In this document: piece by piece, positions 49,959 through 58,996 of the stretch | Numbering within the stretch: the stretch's first letter is position 1 | How the letters are laid out: every line of letters begins with the position of its first letter | Source of the DNA: Bradyrhizobium huanghuaihaiense | GTDB taxonomy: Bacteria; Pseudomonadota; Alphaproteobacteria; Rhizobiales; Xanthobacteraceae | DNA: 64,000 nt | Direction of reading: 5' to 3' | Assembly (NCBI RefSeq): GCF_007830635.1 | Contig: NZ_VLLA01000018.1 | Coordinates: forward strand, 124,001 to 188,000 | Program-made: the position numbers and the translations under genes | Notes under the pieces: generated by a model | Database searches by the model: none | Told to the model about the DNA's origin: nothing | Seen by the model: only the letters and a program-made list of their open reading frames with translations

Positions 49959-51522
49959 GCGCGTCGCTGCCGACCCCAATCGGGCCAGCGCCACGATCTG
50001 GATCGCCGTGTTCGCGGCGATGATCGGCGCCTTCATGGCGATCCTGAACATCCAGATCACCAACGCCTCGCTGCTCAACATCGAGGGCGGCATCGGCACC
50101 GGCGCCGACAACGGATCCTGGATCTCGACGTCCTATCTGATCGGCGAGATCATCGTCATCCCGCTGACCGACTACCTGTCGCGGGTGTTCTCGTTCCGCA
50201 ACATCATGCTGAGCTTCGCGTCGCTGTTCGCCGCGTTCTCGGTCGCCTGTGCCTTCACCCACGACCTGCCCTCGATGATCGCGATGCGCGGTTTTCAGGG
50301 CTTCTTCGGCGGCGTGCTGATCCCGATGGCGTTCACGCTGGTCTTCACCAAGCTGCCGAAGGGCCAGCAGCCGATCGGCCTTGCCATGTTCTCGCTCGCG
50401 GTGACGTTTGCGCCCGCGATCGGCCCGACCATCGGCGGCTATCTCACCGAGAATTACGGCTGGCAGACCATCTTCTATGTCAACGTGCTGCCCACCGCCA
50501 TCATGGTGACCATCCTCTTCTTCACCCTGGAGCGCCAGCCGACGAATCTCGGTCTGCTGCGTGAAGGCGACTGGTTCGGCATCGCGACCATGGCGATTGG
50601 CCTTGCCTCGCTTCAGGCCGTGCTCGAGGAAGGCAACAAGGACGATTGGTTCGGCTCACCCTTCATCGTGCGGCTCGCCATCATCGCCGCCGTCAGCCTG
50701 TCGCTCTTTATCTATATCGAGCTCGTGGTCGAGAAGCCGCTGCTCCGCTTGCGCCTGCTGACGCAGTGGAATTTCGGCATCGGCACGATCGCGGCGGTGT
50801 TCCTCGGCTTCGCGCTGTTCGGCTCGGTCTATCTGCTGCCGGCCTATCTCGGCCAGGTGCAGGGCTACAATGCCGAGCAGATCGGCAACGTGCTGGCCTG
50901 GACCGGCCTGCCGCAGCTTTTGCTGATTCCGCTGGTGCCGAAGCTGATGCAGCGTTTCGACGCCCGCTATATCGCAACCGTTGGCCTGCTGCTGTTCGCT
51001 GCGAGCTCCTTCCTGAATATCGAGATGTCGCTCGACTATTCCGGCGACCAGTTCTTCATCCCCAACGTGGTGCGTGCCGTGGGCCAGGCCTTGACGCTCG
51101 CGCCGCTCTCGGCGCTCAGCCTCGGCAGCGTCGCGCCGCAGGATGCGCCCGCCGCCTCCGGCATCTCCAACATGATGCGCAACCTCGGCGGCGCCATCGG
51201 CACCGCGGTGCTGGCGACCATCGTCACCAAGCGCGAGCAGTTCCACTCCAACATCATCGGCCATTCGGTCACGCTCGGCCGCGAGGAGGTCCGTGATCGG
51301 ATCGCCCAGATGACCAATTACTTCATGGCCCACGGCGTCCCCGACCCCAATGCCGCACGCGAGCAGGCCATCATCGCGCTCGGCAAGACCGTGAAGCGCC
51401 AGGCGCTGGTGATGGGCTATTCCGACACCTTTGCCGTGATCGGCGTGGTGCTGGTCCTCGCCGCGATCGCAGTGCTGCTGACGCGGCGGGTGAAGGCGGC
51501 GGGTGGAGGTGGTGCGCATTAG
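49900..51522 (+). CDS. DHA2 family MFS drug transporter (EmrB type)
   Basis: A 540-residue pump with about 14 transmembrane helices. FMAILNIQITNASL in helix 1 and the region STSYLIGEIIVIPLTDYLSR match EmrB/QacA transporters; motif C appears as AVTFAPAIGPTIGG in helix 5. It exports toxic compounds with the HlyD partner. GGAGGG lies 7 nt before the ATG at 49900, supporting a start inside the end of the adaptor gene. Confidence 0.92.
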   Translation: MSNSLSISTPAQAIPAATPERVAADPNRASATIWIAVFAAMIGAFMAILNIQITNASLLNIEGGIGTGADNGSWISTSYLIGEIIVIPLTDYLSRVFSFRNIMLSFASLFAAFSVACAFTHDLPSMIAMRGFQGFFGGVLIPMAFTLVFTKLPKGQQPIGLAMFSLAVTFAPAIGPTIGGYLTENYGWQTIFYVNVLPTAIMVTILFFTLERQPTNLGLLREGDWFGIATMAIGLASLQAVLEEGNKDDWFGSPFIVRLAIIAAVSLSLFIYIELVVEKPLLRLRLLTQWNFGIGTIAAVFLGFALFGSVYLLPAYLGQVQGYNAEQIGNVLAWTGLPQLLLIPLVPKLMQRFDARYIATVGLLLFAASSFLNIEMSLDYSGDQFFIPNVVRAVGQALTLAPLSALSLGSVAPQDAPAASGISNMMRNLGGAIGTAVLATIVTKREQFHSNIIGHSVTLGREEVRDRIAQMTNYFMAHGVPDPNAAREQAIIALGKTVKRQALVMGYSDTFAVIGVVLVLAAIAVLLTRRVKAAGGGGAH

Positions 51523-51530
51523 GCGCGCTT

Positions 51531-51717
51531 CCTCTCCCTCTCCCCGTTCTTACGGGGCCGCGACGAACTTCGCTCGCGCTGAGAGGGTCGGGGTGAGGGG
51601 CTCTCTCCACACGTGAGATCCATCTGGAGACCTGTACCCCCTCACCCGGATTGCGCCGGACGATGCTTCGCATCGCCGGGAGCAATCCGACCTCTCCCCG
51701 CAAGCGGGGAGAGGTGA
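51531..51717. repeat. Intergenic palindromic element, family D copy 3
   Basis: CTCTCCCCGTTCTTACGGGG at the left, an inner CCCCTCACCCGGATTGC with ATTGCGCCGGACGATGCTTC, and CCTCTCCCCGCAAGCGGGGA at the right. It lies between convergent genes and is close to a reverse-orientation copy of 26426-26561. Confidence 0.75.
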
Positions 51718-51726
51718 AGAGCCGTC

Positions 51727-53388
51727 TCACTGCGCGCAGAAATAGCTCGACGCCTCCGTCACCGGTCCCGACTTGTAGTGTGGCCAGGCCGGCCAGCGGC
51801 ACAGCGGCAGCGAGCGGGCTACCGCAAACGACGGCGCCTCGACCTTCTGCTCGGTGACCTCCAAGTCGCCGGGCGCCTGGTCCTTCTCGACCCAGTCGAC
51901 CAGCACGCTGAGCATGTCGACATTGGCGGGCGCCCCGGAGCCGACATGATCGACACCGGGCGCGGTGTAGAGCCGCGCGAACTGCGCCGCCGTCGCCGTC
52001 CCCATCAAGCGCTCGACGCTCTCGAAATAGCGGATGCCGGCATAGGGGCTTTGCGCATAGTCGGCCATGTGCTCGAGGATGATCAGCTTGCCCTTGCGTT
52101 CGCGAAAGCGGCTGAGATCGGGATTTGTCGAATCCATCAGGCTGGAGACCTCGAGCAGCCGTGCCTTGTGGTCCTCGGGTTTGTAGGTGGTGACGTCGAG
52201 CTTGGGATCGCGCGCGAACACATATTGAATGCCGCCGGCGCCATAGATCCAGGCGATGCCGTTGTTGGGCGCGGGCGGCTGCGCCGGCGGCGCGGTGCCG
52301 AGCCACCACGACACCCAGCCGCCGGTCGGGCCAGCCGCAGGCGTGTCCTCGCCCGACACGCCCCAGCCCGGATAGTCGTCGAGGCCGTTGGCGAGCACGA
52401 ACGGGAATTTGTAGGTCGCATGCAGCGTGTTGATCGCCTTGATCTGAGGATCGGTGAGACACTGATCACCACTCTTGCCGGCCCCGCAGCGCAGCGTCTC
52501 GACCTTGAACACTGCCTTGCAGGTGACGGGATCCTGCACCAGCGCATCGTCGGAACCGTCAGCCTTGTCGCACGCCGCGCGCACGGCCTCGCCGACGAGC
52601 TTGACCTGCGCCGGGTTGATCCAGCCCTCGCCCATAGTCACGAGGCCCGAGCGCGTGCCGGCGTGCTGCAGGCCGACCCAGTTGATGACGGGCACGCGGG
52701 CGAAGATGCCGTCGAAATCGTCGGGGTAGCGTTGCGCCATGGTGAGGCCTTCGCGGCCGCCCTCGGACGAGCCCATGAAATACATCTTCTCCGGCTTCTT
52801 GCCGTAAGCGCGCTCCATCAGCGTCACGGCCGCGTCGCGCACCTTCTTGTAGGCGCGGTGGGCAAAATTCTCGAAGGCTTCGTCATTCAATGCGAATAGC
52901 TGCGGCAGCTCGCCCGGCTTTGTCTCGTGGCCTGAGTCGGTGCCGTAGGTCACAAAACCGCGCGCGAGCGGCGACGGCTTGTCGAAGGGATAGGCCGGCG
53001 GCAGCGCAAGCCCGGTGATCAGCACGCCGTTGAAGCCGCCGCCGCCATATTGCACCGAGCGCCCGTTCCATTCGACGGGCAGGTTGACCTGGAATTTGAT
53101 CGGCGGCGCCTTGGGATCGACCGGATCGATATGGCCGAGCACCTTGCAGAATCCGGGGTTGGCGGGGGTGATGCGCCCCGACGGCGTCGGGCCGCGCTCG
53201 GCAACAGCGAGTTGCGATGGCGCCTGAAACGTCGTGGCATCGATCTTCACGGCATCGGTGCCGCCGACCAGCCCCTTGCAGACCGTCTCGGCATCCTCCG
53301 CCAGCGTCACCGCCGATGCGCTGCTCGCGCTCATTGCGGCCGCCGTGCCCACGAGCCATGCACACAGCTTCGCTCTGTTTCGCCTCAT
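51727..53388 (-). CDS. Tannase/feruloyl esterase family protein (CS-D-HC cysteines missing)
   Basis: A 553-residue exported esterase with a signal peptide (LCAWLVGTAAAMSASSASAV, cleavage near residue 26). The nucleophile motif is FMGSSEGGREG and the His motif PGVDHVGSG, so both cysteines that normally bridge Ser and His in this family are absent (Ser and Val instead). The Asp is probably in EHMADYAQSP, and the Ca-type segment is DKADGSDDALVQDPVTC. It still has the Ser-Asp-His triad. GGTGGAAA precedes the ATG at 53388. Confidence 0.87.
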   Translation of the reverse strand: MRRNRAKLCAWLVGTAAAMSASSASAVTLAEDAETVCKGLVGGTDAVKIDATTFQAPSQLAVAERGPTPSGRITPANPGFCKVLGHIDPVDPKAPPIKFQVNLPVEWNGRSVQYGGGGFNGVLITGLALPPAYPFDKPSPLARGFVTYGTDSGHETKPGELPQLFALNDEAFENFAHRAYKKVRDAAVTLMERAYGKKPEKMYFMGSSEGGREGLTMAQRYPDDFDGIFARVPVINWVGLQHAGTRSGLVTMGEGWINPAQVKLVGEAVRAACDKADGSDDALVQDPVTCKAVFKVETLRCGAGKSGDQCLTDPQIKAINTLHATYKFPFVLANGLDDYPGWGVSGEDTPAAGPTGGWVSWWLGTAPPAQPPAPNNGIAWIYGAGGIQYVFARDPKLDVTTYKPEDHKARLLEVSSLMDSTNPDLSRFRERKGKLIILEHMADYAQSPYAGIRYFESVERLMGTATAAQFARLYTAPGVDHVGSGAPANVDMLSVLVDWVEKDQAPGDLEVTEQKVEAPSFAVARSLPLCRWPAWPHYKSGPVTEASSYFCAQ

Positions 53389-53480
53389 CGTTTCCACCCG
53401 GCTTGTTCTGTTGCGTTCGAAAGTTGGCCGCATTCAATGCAACCTTCGCCCGTTCGTCAATCGCCGACGCCGGCTTTCCG

Positions 53481-54935
53481 TCAGAACGAGCCCAGCGCGT
53501 TGCCCAGGGCGATCACAGCCACCAGCGCCAGGAGCGAGGTCACGATGCCGACCATGACGATGTCGAAATAGCTGTCGCGATGGGTGAGGCCGCAGATCGC
53601 GAGCAGGCTGACCACAGCACCATTGTGCGGCAGGATGTCCAACGTACCCGCGCCGATCACCGCCACGCGATGCATCAGCGCAAGGTCGATGCCGGTCCGC
53701 GCGGCAAGTTCGACATAGGTCGGACCGAGAGCCTCGAGGGCGATGGTCAGACCGCCTGACGCCGACCCGGTCAGCGCGGCCAGGATATTGGTCGCGACGG
53801 CAAGCGAGACCAGCGGTCCGCCCTGGATCGCCAGCACCCAGTCGCGCACGATCGTGAAAGCCGGCAGCGCGGCGACGACCGCGCCGAAGCCGACGAGGCT
53901 GGCGACGCTGAACGCAGGCAGGACCGACGCATTGGCCCCGGCATCCATGGTCCTGCGCAGCGCCGGCAGGCGCGCCCAGTTCAGCGCGATGGTGGTGGCG
54001 ATGGCGGCAGCCAGCGCCACCGCGACCGACCACACGCCCGCGACGGCTGCGAGCGTCGTGTCGCCAAAGCGTTGCTCGGCGAGATAGCTGACATCGAGCC
54101 GCGGCAGCACCACGAGCGACATCACCAGATTCACGGTGACGACGACGACCAGCGGCGCGATGGCGTTCAGCACGGGCGAAGGCCGGTCGCTGCGATGACC
54201 GTGCTGGAGCTCCGCCGGATCGAACTCGCGGGCGGTCGTCGCGCGTTCGCGCACGAGCTCGTCGGCGGCGGCCTGCTCGATCGCACCGTCGGCATCGTCG
54301 CCATAGCCCTCCCCGGCGCGACGCGCCGCAGCTTCGGCACGGTGCAGCCACCACAATCCCGCGCCGAGCATGATGAGCGAGGCGATGATGCCGAGGCCCG
54401 GCGCGGCGAACGGCGTCGTGCCGAAGAACGGCATCGGGATCGCATTCTGGATCGACGGCGTGCCCGGCAGGGCCGACATCGTGAAGGTCGACGTTCCCAG
54501 CACGATCGCCGCCGGAATCAGACGGCGCGGGATCGAAGCCGCGCGAAACAGCGAACGGGCCATGGGAACGATGACGAAGAACGCAACGAACAGGCTGACA
54601 CCGCCATAGGTGACCAGTGCGCCGGCGAGCACGACCGCCAGGATCACGCGCCGCTCGCCGAGACGCTCCGCCATGAAGCCCGCGACCGAGGTCACCGCGC
54701 CGCTGTCATCCATCAGCTTGCCGAACACGGCACCAAGCAGAAAGATCGGGAAGAACTGCGCCAGAAATCCCGCTGCGTTCACCATGAACACCTGGGTCAG
54801 GTTGGCGAGCAGCGGCTCACCGCCGAACAGCGCGGCAACGAGGGCGGCGAACGGCGCGAGCAGCAGCACGCTCCAGCCGCGGAAGGCGAACAGAACGAGC
54901 AGACCGAGCCCGACGAGGAGGCCGAGGAGACCCAT
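53481..54935 (-). CDS. GntP/CitM-type permease
   Basis: A 484-residue transporter with about 12-13 transmembrane helices. FFPIFLLGAVFGKLMDDSGA, then GGVSLFVAFFVIVPMA and ALPGTPSIQNAIPMPFFGTT fit the GntP family of proton symporters for gluconate, 3-hydroxybutyrate and similar acids. The C-terminal THRDSYFDIVMVG region ends the protein. It starts 3 nt after the patatin gene stop. Confidence 0.88.
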   Translation of the reverse strand: MGLLGLLVGLGLLVLFAFRGWSVLLLAPFAALVAALFGGEPLLANLTQVFMVNAAGFLAQFFPIFLLGAVFGKLMDDSGAVTSVAGFMAERLGERRVILAVVLAGALVTYGGVSLFVAFFVIVPMARSLFRAASIPRRLIPAAIVLGTSTFTMSALPGTPSIQNAIPMPFFGTTPFAAPGLGIIASLIMLGAGLWWLHRAEAAARRAGEGYGDDADGAIEQAAADELVRERATTAREFDPAELQHGHRSDRPSPVLNAIAPLVVVVTVNLVMSLVVLPRLDVSYLAEQRFGDTTLAAVAGVWSVAVALAAAIATTIALNWARLPALRRTMDAGANASVLPAFSVASLVGFGAVVAALPAFTIVRDWVLAIQGGPLVSLAVATNILAALTGSASGGLTIALEALGPTYVELAARTGIDLALMHRVAVIGAGTLDILPHNGAVVSLLAICGLTHRDSYFDIVMVGIVTSLLALVAVIALGNALGSF

Positions 54936-54938
54936 GCC

Positions 54939-55958
54939 TCAGCACTCCGTCAGCAGGACGTCGAGATCGGCGGTCGATCGCCGCCCGATGTCGGCACCAT
55001 GCTCGCCGAGAAAAGCGTCTGCGGCCATACGCCCCTCAGCGCGCAGCATCGAGACGAATTCCCATTCCGCGTTGAGCTTTGACGAGGCGCCGAACTTCGC
55101 CAGCATGTCGCTCTTGATCCGGTGCGTCCGCATCTTCGCCCAGCGCGCGCCCTCGCCGCTGCCGGGATCCGCCGCCTGGCGCAGCAGCGCGATCATGCGC
55201 AGCTCCTTCATCAGCGGCGAGTTGAACGAGATTTCGTTGAGCCGGTTGAGGATCTCCGCAGCCGTCCGCGGCTCTTCCAGCCGCTCGGTCGGATTGATCT
55301 GGACGAGGATGGTGTCGTGCGCGTCGCTTTCGCGGACCAGCGGCGTGATCGTCGGGTTGCCGGCAAAACCGCCGTCCCAATAGGGCTCGCCGTCGATCTC
55401 GATGGCACGGAACATGGTCGGCAGGCAGGCCGATGCCAGCAGCACATCCGCCGTGATCTCCGCGTTGCGGAAGATACGGCCGCGCCCGGTGCGCACCCGT
55501 GTCGCGGTGATGAACAGCTGGATCGGCGAACGCACGAGGCGTTCGAAATCGATGCTCTCGGCCAGCACTGCGCGCAGCGGATTGTAGCCGGTCGGATTGA
55601 GATCGTAGGGCGACAGCACACGCGACATCAAATCGGTGAGGATGTAGAAGGGCGACGTATCGAGGGTCCAGCGCCCCATCAAGCGGTCGAGCGGCGAGCG
55701 TTGCAGCGGACTGAGAGCCGCGGCCTTCGAAACACGACGCCAGTATTGTTCGAGCGCCTCACGCGCGCCCTCGGCACCGCCGGCGGTCCAGCCGTCCGCC
55801 AGCACCGCCGCATTCATCGCGCCTGCGGAGGTTCCGGAGATCGCGGCGATCTCCAGCCATTTCTCCTCAAGAAGGCGATCGAGCACGCCCCAGGAGAAGG
55901 CGCCGTGCGAACCGCCGCCCTGCAGCGCGAGATCAATCAGTACGGCGTCGCGTTCCAT
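54939..55958 (-). CDS. Patatin-like phospholipase family protein
   Basis: A 339-residue patatin-like hydrolase. The oxyanion motif is LQGGGSHGAFSWG (about residues 11-23), the nucleophile is in GTSAGAMN (Ser about 42), and the Asp dyad partner is in YWDGGFAGN. There is no signal peptide. I chose the ATG at 55958; a GTG 9 nt upstream is also in frame. It is the first gene of a pair with the GntP permease; a link to polyhydroxybutyrate or lipid turnover is a guess. Confidence 0.88.
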   Translation of the reverse strand: MERDAVLIDLALQGGGSHGAFSWGVLDRLLEEKWLEIAAISGTSAGAMNAAVLADGWTAGGAEGAREALEQYWRRVSKAAALSPLQRSPLDRLMGRWTLDTSPFYILTDLMSRVLSPYDLNPTGYNPLRAVLAESIDFERLVRSPIQLFITATRVRTGRGRIFRNAEITADVLLASACLPTMFRAIEIDGEPYWDGGFAGNPTITPLVRESDAHDTILVQINPTERLEEPRTAAEILNRLNEISFNSPLMKELRMIALLRQAADPGSGEGARWAKMRTHRIKSDMLAKFGASSKLNAEWEFVSMLRAEGRMAADAFLGEHGADIGRRSTADLDVLLTEC

Positions 55959-56079
55959 GGCGGACACTCACGCAACTGAAGCTCAAATGCGACGCGATTT
56001 TCGACCACGTCGAATTCGACCGCAGTGTGAGAGCAGTTGCCGCAAGATGCAACCGGAACGTGGAGCCTAGTTTCCAGTT

Positions 56080-56129
56080 GGACGCGTTTTCTTGACGCGA
56101 ACCGGTATCCACTTCGCTCGAAAACGCTT
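56080..56129 (-). terminator. Terminator-like dyad after serA (dispersed motif G)
   Basis: On the minus strand AAGCGTTTTCGAGCGAAGTG follows the serA stop directly and pairs, through GCGTTTTC, with GAAAACGC about 30 nt later. The loop ACCGGTTCGCGTCAA and flanks resemble a short element I recall as dispersed in Rhizobiales. It probably ends the serA transcript. Confidence 0.5.
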
Positions 56130-57374
56130 TTAGTGCTCGAATACCAGCCTTGCGCCGACCGTGCCGTCGAGAGCGCGGATCTGCTGGAGCAATTCGCCAG
56201 AATCCTGGCCGCCGAGATCGGCATCGAGCACGACGTAGCCGAGGTCGCCGGCGGTCTCCAGGTATTGCGCGGCGATGTTGATGTCGCGCTGGAGGAAGAC
56301 CTCGTTCAGACGCCGCAGCATGCCCGGCACGTTGCGATGGACGTGGCTGAAGCGCGCGCCGGAGGGACGCAGGTGCAGCTGCACCTCCGGGAAGTTCACC
56401 GCGCCCATGGTCGAACCGGTGATGAAATAATCGACCAGCTTGCGCGCGACCTCGCCGCCGATGCGCTCCTGCGCCTCCTCGGTCGAGCCGCCGACATGCG
56501 GCGTGAGGATGACGTTGTTAAGGCCCTGCACCGGGCTCTTGAATCGCTCGGAATTCGAGGACGGCTCGACCGGAAACACGTCGATGGCGGCGCCGGCGAT
56601 GTGACCGTCGCCCAAGGCGCGCGCCAGCGCATCGAGATCAACCACGGTGCCGCGGCTGTTGTTGATCAGGAACGAGCCCGGCTTCATCGCCCGCAGCTCC
56701 TTCTCGCCGATCATGCCTGATGTCTCCGGCGTTTCCGGCACATGCAGGCTGACGACGTCGCTCTGCGCCAAGAGCTCTTCGAGCTTTTCGACCGGTTCGG
56801 TGTTGCCGTGGCGGAGCTTGTCGGTGCGATCGTAGAAGATCACGCGCATGCCCATGGCTTCGGCGAGGGTCGAGAGCTGCGAGCCGATATTGCCGTAGCC
56901 GACGATGCCGAGGGTGCGGCCGCGCACCTCGCGGCTGCCGGCCGCGGACTTGTCCCAGCCGCCGTCATGGGCGGACACCGAGCGCGGAAAGATCTGCCGC
57001 AGCAGCATCACGATCTCGCCGATCACGAGCTCGGCAACGCTGCGCGTGTTTGAGAACGGTGCGTTGAACACGGGAATACCGCGCTTGCGCGCCGCGAGCA
57101 GATCGACCTGGTTGGTCCCGACGCTGAAGCAGCCGACCGCGAGCAGCCCATCGGCGGCGGCGAGCACGTCGTCGGTAATCTGGGTGCGCGAGCGGATGCC
57201 GAGCAGCGACACGCCCTTGAGCGCCCGGCGCAGATCCTCGCCGTCCAGCGCCTTGGTGAGCCGCTCGACATTGGTGAAACCCGCGCTCCTGAACAGGTCC
57301 ACAGCACTGTCATTGACGCCTTCGAGCAGCAGCGCCTTCGCGCTCCGCTCAGGGCTTTGGCCTGGGGCTGGCAT
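56130..57374 (-). CDS. serA: D-3-phosphoglycerate dehydrogenase
   Basis: A 414-residue enzyme of the E. coli SerA type (410 residues). It shows LLLEGVNDSAVDLFRSAGF at the start, the NAD motif GIVGYGNIGSQL near residue 155, LHVPETPETSGMIGEKELR with catalytic residues, LTPHVGGSTEEAQERIGGEV, and a C-terminal ACT domain (about residues 340-414) that would bind serine. It catalyses the first step of serine synthesis. AGGAGA precedes the ATG at 57374. Confidence 0.93.
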   Translation of the reverse strand: MPAPGQSPERSAKALLLEGVNDSAVDLFRSAGFTNVERLTKALDGEDLRRALKGVSLLGIRSRTQITDDVLAAADGLLAVGCFSVGTNQVDLLAARKRGIPVFNAPFSNTRSVAELVIGEIVMLLRQIFPRSVSAHDGGWDKSAAGSREVRGRTLGIVGYGNIGSQLSTLAEAMGMRVIFYDRTDKLRHGNTEPVEKLEELLAQSDVVSLHVPETPETSGMIGEKELRAMKPGSFLINNSRGTVVDLDALARALGDGHIAGAAIDVFPVEPSSNSERFKSPVQGLNNVILTPHVGGSTEEAQERIGGEVARKLVDYFITGSTMGAVNFPEVQLHLRPSGARFSHVHRNVPGMLRRLNEVFLQRDINIAAQYLETAGDLGYVVLDADLGGQDSGELLQQIRALDGTVGARLVFEH

Positions 57375-57526
57375 AGTATCTCCTGAAATGGCGGCTTTGC
57401 CGCAGCTCATAGACCGCAGACGGTGCAAAGCACAATAGGGGTCGGATACGGGGAGAAGATGGCGGGGGCGACGGGTGTGCTTGGCATCCCACCAGCTCCG
57501 TCATTCCCACGCTCAGAGCAGCCGTC

Positions 57527-57651
57527 CCGTCATCCTGAGGTGCGAGTAGCGCGATGCCCAGCATCGCGCCGGGAGCCTCGAAGGATGAACGGCCCCAGCC
57601 GGGCCGTCGCCCTTCGAGGGCCGCTAAGAAGCGGCCACCTCAGGGTGACGG
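57527..57651. repeat. Intergenic palindromic element, family F
   Basis: CGTCATCCTGAGGTGCGAG at the left mirrors GCCACCTCAGGGTGACGG at the right. Inner dyads GCGCGATGCCCAGCATCGCGC and GAGCCTCGAAGG / CCTTCGAGGG form a branched fold. It lies in the 315-nt gap between the rhodanese and serA genes; I see nothing else there. Confidence 0.75.
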
Positions 57652-57689
57652 TCATGGAGTATTGACGCGGAGCGCGCAGATCACGCGCG

Positions 57690-58922
57690 TCAAATCACAT
57701 AAAACCCGTGCGTGCCGTCAAGGCGGAGTTGCTCGACGAGGCCGTATTCCCAGTCGAGATAGGCCTGCATCGCGGCTTGCGCGACGTCGGTGCCCTCATA
57801 GGGACGGCGGTAGCGGTGGGCCGGATCAGGTTTTGGCAGCACCAGCGGCGGGCCGACGTCCAGCGCGCCGTCATAGCCGCCCTCAAGCACATAGACCTCC
57901 CAGCCCATCTGCGCGAGCCAGGATGCCGTCATGTCGGCGCGCACGCTTTTGTCGTCGGTCAGGACAATGCGCGCGCCGCGCACCGGCGCGGCCATGTCGG
58001 TCTCCTGGACCAGCTGGCCGCCGGGATAGTGACGGAAGCCTGGGAGATGGCCGGCCGCATATTCCGCGGCGTCGCGCACGTCGAAGCGATAGAGCGTGCG
58101 ATCGGTCTCCGCGAGCAGCGCCATCATCTCTATCGCGCCGATGTGGCGGACACCGGCGCGATAGGCGACGTCGCGGGCATTGGCCGGGCCGCCCTCGAAC
58201 GATCCGATGGCGCCGCGCCTGTCGGCACCGTGATCGAGCGCGTGCCGCGCCAGCGTCCAGCCGATCGTGCCGTTGCGCAGCGCCCGCACCTTGTTCGGCA
58301 CACCGGCATTGATCAGCGACTGCGTGCCGATGATCGAGCGGGTGCGGCCGGCGCAATTGACAATGATGGTGGTTTCAGGGTCGGGCGCGGCCTGCCCTGC
58401 CCGCAGCACCAGCTCCGCGCCGGGCACGCTGACAGAGCCCGGAATGTTCATGGTCGCATATTCGTCAAAGCGGCGGACGTCGAGGACGGCAATGTTGGCC
58501 TTCTCAGCGATCAGCTTTGCCACCTCGTCGGCACTGAGCGAAGGCGTATGGCGGCGCGCCTCGACCAGCTCGCCGAACGCCTTCGAATAGGAATTGACGT
58601 CCTCGAACATTTGATAGCCCGCATCGCGCCAGGCCGTCAGCCCGCCCTCGAGCGCACTGATATTGGTGTAGCCGAGCGCCGCAAGGCGTTCGCCGCCGGT
58701 CGCGACCAGTCCTTCACCGTCATCATAGAGCACGATCGCCACGTCCTTGCGCGGCAGCCGCACCTCGGCCTCGATCGCGATCCGGTCCGCGGCCATGTTG
58801 GCGGCGAACAGCGGATGGCCGGTGGCAAAGGCGGCCTCATATCTGAGATCGAGCAGCGCGATTTCCTCGCGCAGAAGCAGCGCGCGGCGGATATCGGCGG
58901 GGGGGACGGGGGGAAGCTTCAT
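57690..58922 (-). CDS. Triple rhodanese-domain protein with one cysteine
   Basis: A 410-residue protein of three rhodanese repeats. Domain 1 (about 5-110) has IVLYDDGEG, domain 2 (about 125-240) has VNCAGRTRS, and domain 3 (about 260-370) has IVLTDDKSV at the active-site loop. Only domain 2 carries the catalytic cysteine, and I see no other cysteine in the chain. It could be a sulfurtransferase in which domains 1 and 3 are structural. It lies 74 nt downstream of the PepSY/TonB-receptor unit on the same strand. Confidence 0.88.
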   Translation of the reverse strand: MKLPPVPPADIRRALLLREEIALLDLRYEAAFATGHPLFAANMAADRIAIEAEVRLPRKDVAIVLYDDGEGLVATGGERLAALGYTNISALEGGLTAWRDAGYQMFEDVNSYSKAFGELVEARRHTPSLSADEVAKLIAEKANIAVLDVRRFDEYATMNIPGSVSVPGAELVLRAGQAAPDPETTIIVNCAGRTRSIIGTQSLINAGVPNKVRALRNGTIGWTLARHALDHGADRRGAIGSFEGGPANARDVAYRAGVRHIGAIEMMALLAETDRTLYRFDVRDAAEYAAGHLPGFRHYPGGQLVQETDMAAPVRGARIVLTDDKSVRADMTASWLAQMGWEVYVLEGGYDGALDVGPPLVLPKPDPAHRYRRPYEGTDVAQAAMQAYLDWEYGLVEQLRLDGTHGFYVI

Positions 58923-58996
58923 GGCGTGAACCCTGAGGAGGACGTGCCATGGGCTTTTGAACGATTGCGAGCGTGTTGGCTAGCCTGCGCGACGGC

